The translations under genes were made by a program, and so were the position numbers. A stretch of 47,710 nucleotides of DNA, taken from positions 1,677,819-1,725,528 of the forward strand of contig CP070842.1 in NCBI GenBank assembly GCA_020342155.1, in the 5' to 3' direction. The notes under the pieces were generated by a model, which ran no database searches, had not been told where the DNA came from, and worked only from the letters and a program-made list of their open reading frames with translations. Within the stretch, counting starts at the first letter, position 1. The number at the start of each line of letters is the position of its first letter. Of the stretch, positions 42,493 to 47,710 are shown in pieces. Source of the stretch: Dehalococcoidales bacterium. GTDB taxonomy: Bacteria; Chloroflexota; Dehalococcoidia; Dehalococcoidales; Fen-1064.

Positions 42493-44163
42493 ATGCCGTA
42501 TACTCAGGAAATTAAGGTACTAATTAAAGTCGTAGAAAAGACAAGACCGGAACGGGTGGCCCGTAAGAAGCGTGGAGAGGAGTTCCCCACGATGTCTCTG
42601 GAGGAGCGTGACGAAATCCTGAAAAGGTGCCATCCAGATTATCGTCAGGAGGGACGGCGGGCACTAAGGGTTGGTGTTAATAAGGGCTACGTTATCCCCG
42701 ACGAGTTTGTCGACATCCTGGAAGCCTGGAGCCGGGTTGAGCCGGACAAGGTTGACCTTTCAGCCCCGGATATAGAGACAGATGTGCTGATAATTGGCGG
42801 GGGTGGGGCCGGGACGGCTGCGGCCCTTCTGGCTGAGGAACAAGGCGCCAGGGTGGTGATAGCTACCAAGCTCCGTCACGGTGATGCCAATACGATGATG
42901 GCCGAGGGAGGAATCCAGGCTGCCACCAAAATGGAGAAAGATTCTCCGTATTACCATTATCTGGATGTGATGGGGGGTGGTCATTTCAAGTGTGACCCGG
43001 AGTTGGTGAATACCCTGGTTACACAAGCACCGGATGTACTACAATGGCTGGAGAATCTCGGTGTCATGTTTTCCAAATATCCAGAAGGAAGGCTCCAATC
43101 CATCCACGGTGGTGGGACCAGCCGGAAACGAATGCACTACTGCGGCGATGTCACCGGCATGGAAATTATGCGTACCATCCGGGACGAAGCGCGGAACCGA
43201 CCAAACATCACGGTTGTGGAGTTCGCTCCGACGGTGGAACTGCTACTGAATGAGCACGGGCATTGTGCCGGGGCCTTGCTGTATAACCTTGAGACTGAAG
43301 AGTACGTAATCGTGAGAGCAAAAGCAACAATCTTGGCAGTGGGGGGCAGCGGTCGACTCCATATTCAGGGATTCATGACTACCAATCACTACGGGGCCAC
43401 TGCCGATGGCCTTGTCCTTGGTTATCGGGCTGGTATCGGAGTCGATTTCCTGCATACTGTTCAGTACCATCCCACCGGCGCTGTCTACCCGGAGCAGGTT
43501 GAGGGGCTTTTGATTACAGAGAAGTTCCGGGGGGCCGGCTCCAATCTGGTTAACATAAATGGTGAGCAATTCGTCAATGAGCGTGAGCCACGTGATGTCG
43601 AGTCGGCAGCCTGTATCCGCGAGTGTCTGGAAAGGAATCTAGGAGTGGTAACACCTACCGGTCGTGTTGGCATCTGGCTGGACTCACCGATGATTGATAT
43701 GCTTTCCGGAGAGGGCACGGTCAAGCGGGAATTCCCCGGCAAGTACATCCTCTTCCAGCGTCACGGTATTGATATTGCCACCGAACCGATGCTGGTCTAC
43801 CCAACGCTTCATTATCAGAATGGTGGCCTCAAGATAGATCCTGGTTGCCGGACTTCAGTGCCCGGTCTTTTTGCTGCTGGTGAAGTGACCGGTGGCATTC
43901 ATGGTGAAAACCGCCTCATGGGCAACTCTTTACTTGATGTACTGGTTTTCGGAAGAATTGCTGGCCAGAATGCGGCTGTTTATGCCCGAGAGAGTGCCAA
44001 AGAAGGCAGGCTTACTCTTGACCACGTCCGGGCTTACCACAAGGAATTAGAGACAACCGGTGTTGCTACCGACAGGGTGGCACCGATGCTCCTGCCTGAT
44101 TATACCGACCCAGAAGTCAGGAAGAGGCAGCTTACAAGTCATTATCAAGGTACATTGCGGTAA
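42493..44163 (+). CDS. FrdA/TfrA-type flavoprotein subunit
   Basis: The 556-residue protein is homologous to fumarate reductase, succinate dehydrogenase and L-aspartate oxidase flavoproteins. FAD is bound at IIGGGGAGTAAALLAEE (residues about 100-116). Active-site residues are all present: His326 in QYHPTG, Thr342-Glu343 and the proton-donor Arg346 in TEKFRG, His440 in LHYQNGG and Arg474 in GENRLMGNS. The position of the covalent-flavin His (SHTVAAEGG in E. coli FrdA) is Asn133 (ANTMMAEGG), so FAD is predicted to be non-covalent. An unusual N-terminal extension of about 95 charged residues precedes the FAD domain. With the FrdB-type neighbour it probably reduces fumarate or a similar C4 acid, or oxidises succinate. 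L-aspartate oxidase is less likely given the iron-sulfur partner. Confidence 0.85.
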   Translation: MPYTQEIKVLIKVVEKTRPERVARKKRGEEFPTMSLEERDEILKRCHPDYRQEGRRALRVGVNKGYVIPDEFVDILEAWSRVEPDKVDLSAPDIETDVLIIGGGGAGTAAALLAEEQGARVVIATKLRHGDANTMMAEGGIQAATKMEKDSPYYHYLDVMGGGHFKCDPELVNTLVTQAPDVLQWLENLGVMFSKYPEGRLQSIHGGGTSRKRMHYCGDVTGMEIMRTIRDEARNRPNITVVEFAPTVELLLNEHGHCAGALLYNLETEEYVIVRAKATILAVGGSGRLHIQGFMTTNHYGATADGLVLGYRAGIGVDFLHTVQYHPTGAVYPEQVEGLLITEKFRGAGSNLVNINGEQFVNEREPRDVESAACIRECLERNLGVVTPTGRVGIWLDSPMIDMLSGEGTVKREFPGKYILFQRHGIDIATEPMLVYPTLHYQNGGLKIDPGCRTSVPGLFAAGEVTGGIHGENRLMGNSLLDVLVFGRIAGQNAAVYARESAKEGRLTLDHVRAYHKELETTGVATDRVAPMLLPDYTDPEVRKRQLTSHYQGTLR

Positions 44164-44195
44164 GGATGTGTTGTACTGCTTCAGGTCAGGTGTCC

Positions 44196-45590
44196 CTATA
44201 TACCGTAGGTGCCATCAGGCAGTGTTTCTAGGCTGGTATCCTCGAAGTAGTCGTCGTCGAGCTGCCGTTGGGCAGCACCAGAGGTCATGGCAGCCCTGGC
44301 GACGGCGTGAGCCACTGCCAGGTGGACCTTCTGTTCGATGGGGCTGGGCAGAAGCTCTCCCTCACTTGTAGCGTCGGTAATGGCGAGACTGGCGGCACGA
44401 TACATCTCGAAGTTAATTTCTCTCGCTTTGGTGTCCAGTGTTCCCCGCCAGATACCGGGGTAGCCAACCAGGTTATTGACCGTCTTACCGTCAGTCGCCA
44501 GAGCTGCCCCTGCCGAGATAGCTAGCTCCGGTGTAATCTCCGGATAGGGATTGGACAAGGCGAAGATTATCTGCCCCTTTCTTACCATGCTTGGCTCTAT
44601 CAGACCACTCTGCCCACTGGTGGCGATGATGACATCGGCCGTCTCCATAATCTCATTGATGCTGGAAGGGATGCCACCATGCTCAGCATGACGTCTGGCA
44701 CTGGTTTCGGTCCTGGCAGTACCTAGGGTCGGCTTACCGGTATAGCGGAGTAGGTACTTTCCGACGGCGAGGCCAGCAGCCCCAAGACCGATTAAGCCTA
44801 TTGTTAGGTCTTCGAGGGCAACTTCAGCGTGCTTGCAGGCATTGAGCAGGGCAGCCAGTGTCACCACGGCAGTTCCCTGCTGGTCATCATGCATCACCGG
44901 GACTTCCAACTCGTTCTGCAGCCTTTCCAGAATTGTGAAACACCGTGGTGAGGCGATATCTTCCAGGTGGATACCTCCGAAGGAGGGAGCTATATTCTTG
45001 ACTGTCGCCACGATTTCATCCGGATCGGTTGTCGCCAGTAGTATTGGTATGCCACTGACACCAACGAGCTGGTAAAGGAGTGCTGCCTTGCCCTCCATAA
45101 CTGGCATTCCCGCTACTGGACCGATGTCACCTAACCCGAGCACGGCGGTACCGTCGGTTATAATAGCAACTGAGTGGGCAATACTGGTATAGGTGTCCTT
45201 CCAGTCGGGCTCCTCGAGAATCAGGCGGCATACTTCGGCCACGCCCGGTGTGTAGACCTTGCTAAGGCTCTCCTGGGAGTCGGCAGGGACGGTGTTGACC
45301 ATTTTTATTTTACCACCCTTGTGAAGCTCAAGCACATCATCCCTCACTTGGAGGACTGTAACTTCATGAAGCTTCAATATTTCCTCAATTATTTGTGCCA
45401 GGTAATCTTCGCTCTGAACAATGATCTCGATGTCCCTGATAGTATAGTGGTGCCCTAAGTGTATAGTCTCAATGTTACCAATCTCGGCGCCAGCCCGACC
45501 GATGGCAGTGGTTAACAGTCCGAGCGTACCGGGAACATTCAGGTTCTTGCAGCGTAATGTCCTGACAATCCTGTAATGGGTGTCATTCAC
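44196..45590 (-). CDS. NAD(P)-dependent malic enzyme with N-terminal ACT domain
   Basis: This enzyme decarboxylates malate oxidatively to pyruvate. Of 464 residues, the first 85 or so form an ACT-type regulatory domain ([20 protein letters not shown] to VRDDVLELH), which usually binds small ligands. The catalytic part follows: [17 protein letters not shown] (Tyr), [29 protein letters not shown] (Lys), [15 protein letters not shown] and [19 protein letters not shown] (metal ligands). The nucleotide fold is [18 protein letters not shown], then [18 protein letters not shown] versus NADP preference is not certain. It converges on the FrdA-type gene with a 32-base gap, placing malate and pyruvate chemistry next to fumarate-type chemistry, although it is a separate transcript. 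Confidence 0.92.
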   Translation of the reverse strand: MNDTHYRIVRTLRCKNLNVPGTLGLLTTAIGRAGAEIGNIETIHLGHHYTIRDIEIIVQSEDYLAQIIEEILKLHEVTVLQVRDDVLELHKGGKIKMVNTVPADSQESLSKVYTPGVAEVCRLILEEPDWKDTYTSIAHSVAIITDGTAVLGLGDIGPVAGMPVMEGKAALLYQLVGVSGIPILLATTDPDEIVATVKNIAPSFGGIHLEDIASPRCFTILERLQNELEVPVMHDDQQGTAVVTLAALLNACKHAEVALEDLTIGLIGLGAAGLAVGKYLLRYTGKPTLGTARTETSARRHAEHGGIPSSINEIMETADVIIATSGQSGLIEPSMVRKGQIIFALSNPYPEITPELAISAGAALATDGKTVNNLVGYPGIWRGTLDTKAREINFEMYRAASLAITDATSEGELLPSPIEQKVHLAVAHAVARAAMTSGAAQRQLDDDYFEDTSLETLPDGTYGI

Positions 45591-45643
45591 GGCTTCATCT
45601 CCCTTTGGCTACTGTATTTTCTGAGTTTAGTGTGGATAGTGGG

Positions 45644-45652
45644 ATTATAGCA
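45644..45652 (-). promoter_or_regulatory. Extended -10 promoter of the malic enzyme gene
   Basis: TGCTATAAT on the minus strand is an extended -10 (TG-N-TATAAT) without a clear -35. The predicted start near 45637 gives a 47-base leader. Confidence 0.5.
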
Positions 45653-45742
45653 CAGGAAATGATAGGGGTATATATGTCTATGGACAAAGATATCACTAAA
45701 CTATGAGGCATTGAATTGGCGCATACATCGGTGTAGAATAGC

Positions 45743-45772
45743 TTGGAATTGATAGAGTCTATCTAGTACAAT
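45743..45772 (+). promoter_or_regulatory. Promoter with internal palindrome upstream of the acyl-CoA synthetase gene
   Basis: TTGGAA (45743-45748) and TACAAT (45767-45772) are 18 bases apart. The spacer contains a perfect palindrome, GATAGA-G-TCTATC (45751-45763), well placed for a repressor or activator. Transcription would start near 45779, about 20 bases before the ATG. Confidence 0.5.
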
Positions 45773-45798
45773 ATTGGTTGAAATGGGGAGGGAAATGT

Positions 45799-47223
45799 AT
45801 GCCTGCAAAGAAGGTTAATCCGCTAGACAGGATGTTTCACCCCGAGTCAATCGCTATTATTGGTGCTTCTGCCAGTAACCCGGAAGCAGGCTGGGTCAGA
45901 AGGCTGCTCGATTCAGGGTACACTGGTCAGATTTATCCCATCAATCCCAGAGCAACTGAGATAAACGGTTTAAAGGCTTATCCCAGTATCAGAGATGTTC
46001 CTGCACCAATTGACTATGCCATCTTTAACATCCCGGCACGTTTGACTCCCCAGATTGCGGCTGATTGTGTTGCTAAAGGAGTCAAGTATGCCCACGTCTT
46101 CACGGCTGGCTTCAGTGAGACCGGCACCGAAGAAGGTAATCAGATGGAACTCAGTCTTAAGCAAATCGCCGAAGAAGGCGGTTTGCGAGTGCTAGGGCCC
46201 AATTGTATGGGTATCTACTGCCCAGCCTCCGGTATGACCTTTAATCAGGACTTCCCTAAGAAGAAGGGCCAGGTGGCCTTCGTTTCACAATCGGGAGCGG
46301 AGTCAATGCGGCTTGTTTTCCTCGCTCAGGATTTTGACATCTATTTCAGTAAGGTCATCAGCTACGGAAACGCCATTGACCTTGATGCGCATGATTTTCT
46401 GGAGTACTTGGCAGACGATGATGACACAAAGATCATTGCCTGTTACATCGAGGGTCTTCGCCAGGGACCACGGTTTGTATCTGCTATGAAGGAGTGCCTG
46501 AAAAAGAAACCAGTAATAGTTTTGAAGGCTGGACTAACGGAAAGTGGTGCTGGGGCGGCAGCTTCACATACTGCTTCACTGGCCGGGTCTAAAGCTGTCT
46601 GGGATGCTTTTTTCAAACAGACCGGTGCTATCCCTGCCAACACGATGGATGAAGTTGCTGATATTATCCAGGCTTTGCAAAGAATGGCAGCCCCGAAAGG
46701 CAGAAGGGTGGCGATAGTTGGTAGGGGTGGGGGCATTGGGGTTATTGCGGCTGATATCTGTGAACGCGCTGGACTAAAGGTGCCAGCTTTTGGTCCTGAA
46801 ACACAAGAGAAACTACTGCAGGTTATCCCTGAGGCTGGTGCTGGTGTGAGAAATCCGGTAGAGACTACCTATGGTATGGGAGGCGCTGTTGACTTTTACC
46901 GCCAGGGCCTGCCAATTGTCGACGCTGACCCGACAACGGACGTTATCCTTATACACATGGCGATTGACGTTTACGGTGGACACACACGTGACTTACCAAA
47001 AAGAGTAACTGAAGCTGCCGATGCCCTGTGTGAAAAAGCTAAGGTACTGAAAAAACCGGTGGCGGCGGCACTCTTCTCCGGGGGGCATACCGACACTATT
47101 ATGGCAGTGGCCGCCGCACGGAAGAAGCTTATGAAGGCCGGTATTCCCGTTTACTCCGGTGTCGAGTCAGCCAGCCGGGCAATCAGTAAGTATGCCAGCT
47201 ACTGCCTGGCTCATACCCAATAA
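45799..47223 (+). CDS. ADP-forming acyl-CoA synthetase alpha subunit-like protein
   Basis: The 474-residue protein starts at the ATG at 45799, with GGAGG eight bases upstream. It has a CoA-binding Rossmann domain (SIAIIGASASNPEAGWVRRL, then GQIYPINPRATEINGLKAYPS), the VLGPNCMGIY segment, a succinyl-CoA-ligase-like flavodoxin domain (VAFVSQSGAESM and VISYGNAIDLDAHDFLEYL) and a third ligase domain with GAGAAASHTASLAGS. The His of that last segment is the likely phosphohistidine. The ATP-grasp beta domain found in ADP-forming acetyl-CoA synthetases is absent and no beta gene follows in the window. It may pair with a beta subunit encoded elsewhere, making ATP from an acyl-CoA, or be a CoA-transfer relative; the acyl substrate is unknown. 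Confidence 0.82.
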   Translation: MPAKKVNPLDRMFHPESIAIIGASASNPEAGWVRRLLDSGYTGQIYPINPRATEINGLKAYPSIRDVPAPIDYAIFNIPARLTPQIAADCVAKGVKYAHVFTAGFSETGTEEGNQMELSLKQIAEEGGLRVLGPNCMGIYCPASGMTFNQDFPKKKGQVAFVSQSGAESMRLVFLAQDFDIYFSKVISYGNAIDLDAHDFLEYLADDDDTKIIACYIEGLRQGPRFVSAMKECLKKKPVIVLKAGLTESGAGAAASHTASLAGSKAVWDAFFKQTGAIPANTMDEVADIIQALQRMAAPKGRRVAIVGRGGGIGVIAADICERAGLKVPAFGPETQEKLLQVIPEAGAGVRNPVETTYGMGGAVDFYRQGLPIVDADPTTDVILIHMAIDVYGGHTRDLPKRVTEAADALCEKAKVLKKPVAAALFSGGHTDTIMAVAAARKKLMKAGIPVYSGVESASRAISKYASYCLAHTQ

Positions 47224-47425
47224 TTATCCACCTGTTAGGCAGGATCCCTCGTGCTAAAGTCTGGGCAACATTGTGAGCTGGTAACCGGAGCCCTATGAAC
47301 TACATACGCTCCGGCAGAATTGTTTTGGGGCTAAATACGCACGGAAAAGGCACAAACTTTTTCGGGAATCGACCACGCTTGACCAATTATAGACAGACGT
47401 GGGGCGTGAGTCAACGACTTTAGAC

Positions 47426-47516
47426 GGATGGTTCCCAGGACTTCCGATGTAGTCCTTTTGGAGTAGTCGAATCAACCATTCATCAGCAGGAGGCATTTCA
47501 GGCTGATGCCACCTGC
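47426..47516 (+). ncRNA. Candidate structured RNA or leader
   Basis: GGATGGTT (47426-47433) pairs with AACCATTC (47474-47481) over eight pairs including one G-U, enclosing an inner GGACT/AGTCC hairpin (47438-47455). Directly after it, GCAGG-A-GGCAT (47486-47496) pairs with ATGCC-A-CCTGC (47506-47516), ten pairs with one symmetric A-A mismatch. A strong terminator follows 50 bases on. No known riboswitch consensus is recognised. It may be a small RNA ending at that terminator; the strand assignment rests on the T-rich side of the terminator. Confidence 0.35.
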
Positions 47517-47564
47517 AATCAATGGGTCACTCATGGTGGAGAAATGTAAAAGGGTGATAATAGA

Positions 47565-47591
47565 CCAGGTCAACCTTAGAGGTTGACCTGG
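47565..47591 (+). terminator. Strong intrinsic terminator
   Basis: CCAGGTCAACCT (47565-47576) and AGGTTGACCTGG (47580-47591) form a perfect 12-bp stem with a three-base loop, followed on the plus strand by CTTTTCTGTCTTTTT. It may also serve the minus-strand gene that ends at 47652, though the T tract favours the plus strand. Confidence 0.8.
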
Positions 47592-47651
47592 CTTTTCTGT
47601 CTTTTTGACGCTTAGTTACGGTCTTGTGTCGGATTGACCGATAGAGCCCGA

Positions 47652-47710
47652 TTAGTTGAAAATCAACGATGGTACGTCTCTGGAGACCTCATCCATCTCT
47701 TTGAGCTTGG
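47652..47710 (-). CDS. C-terminal end of a minus-strand gene, truncated by the window
   Basis: From the right edge, a minus-strand frame reads KLKEMDEVSRDVPSLIFN and stops at TAA (47654-47652). Only 18 residues are visible, too few to name a family. Amphipathic, charged character and a terminator hairpin 60 bases downstream support a real gene end. Confidence 0.4.
   Translation of the reverse strand, partial: KLKEMDEVSRDVPSLIFN

Larger units (their letters stand above)
47224..47651. other. Non-coding stretch with several hairpins
   Basis: No gene is supported. An inverted repeat CCGGAGC/GCTCCGG (47285-47291 and 47308-47314, 16-base loop) lies after the synthetase gene. Further right are the structured element at 47426-47516 and the terminator at 47565-47591. 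Confidence 0.5.

Overview
The window is most likely chromosomal DNA of an anaerobic Chloroflexota bacterium, probably class Dehalococcoidia. This is inferred from gene content and order (dxs-pgk-tpiA-miaA, a dprA-topA-xer-pepQ-efp run, aspS-tig-clpP, Hdr-type genes). No rRNA is present to prove it. Base composition is near half GC, coding density is high and genes sit in short operons on both strands. GTG and TTG starts are common. Several promoters place the start codon at or a few bases after the expected transcription start.

Layout. Positions 1-1812 are a gene-poor accessory flank: a leaderless two-gene cassette that runs off the left edge, an 83-residue orphan and long non-coding stretches, all lying beyond the 3' end of tRNA-Arg(TCT). 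From 1954 to 11.6 kb is core metabolism: a small membrane exporter; dxs, pgk, tpiA and miaA; then, on the other strand, a pantothenate operon (a DUF2520 ketopantoate reductase candidate, panD, panB, panC). That operon has a long structured leader, probably the 'pan' RNA motif, ending in an intrinsic terminator. From 11 to 21 kb lie an HD phosphohydrolase, two methyltransferases, an AmmeMemoRadiSam pair (radical SAM enzyme plus a Memo-AMMECR1 fusion), a nitroreductase, a two-nuclease DUF2779 protein, a RarA/alpha-beta-hydrolase fusion, a GDPD and a GGCT-like enzyme. From 21 to 26 kb: DAHP synthase, then aspS, tig and clpP. From 26 to 33.4 kb is a tightly overlapping minus-strand operon: dprA, topA, xer recombinase, pepQ, efp, PHP and formyltransferase. 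From 33.4 to 36.7 kb: a GrpB protein, an MFS carrier, an AT-rich peptidase E between two tRNA-Ser genes, and a small membrane protein.

The most interesting part is 37032-44163. It is a six-gene, same-strand operon encoding HdrC, HdrB, two different HdrA-type flavoproteins, an FrdB/TfrB-type iron-sulfur protein and an FrdA-type flavoprotein with a complete dicarboxylate active site but no covalent-flavin histidine. It looks like a soluble complex joining heterodisulfide-reductase electron transfer, possibly flavin-based bifurcation, to fumarate/succinate-type chemistry. An ACT-domain malic enzyme converges on it. The window ends with a stand-alone ADP-forming acyl-CoA synthetase alpha subunit whose promoter contains a perfect palindrome, a structured non-coding stretch with a strong terminator, and the last codons of a minus-strand gene.
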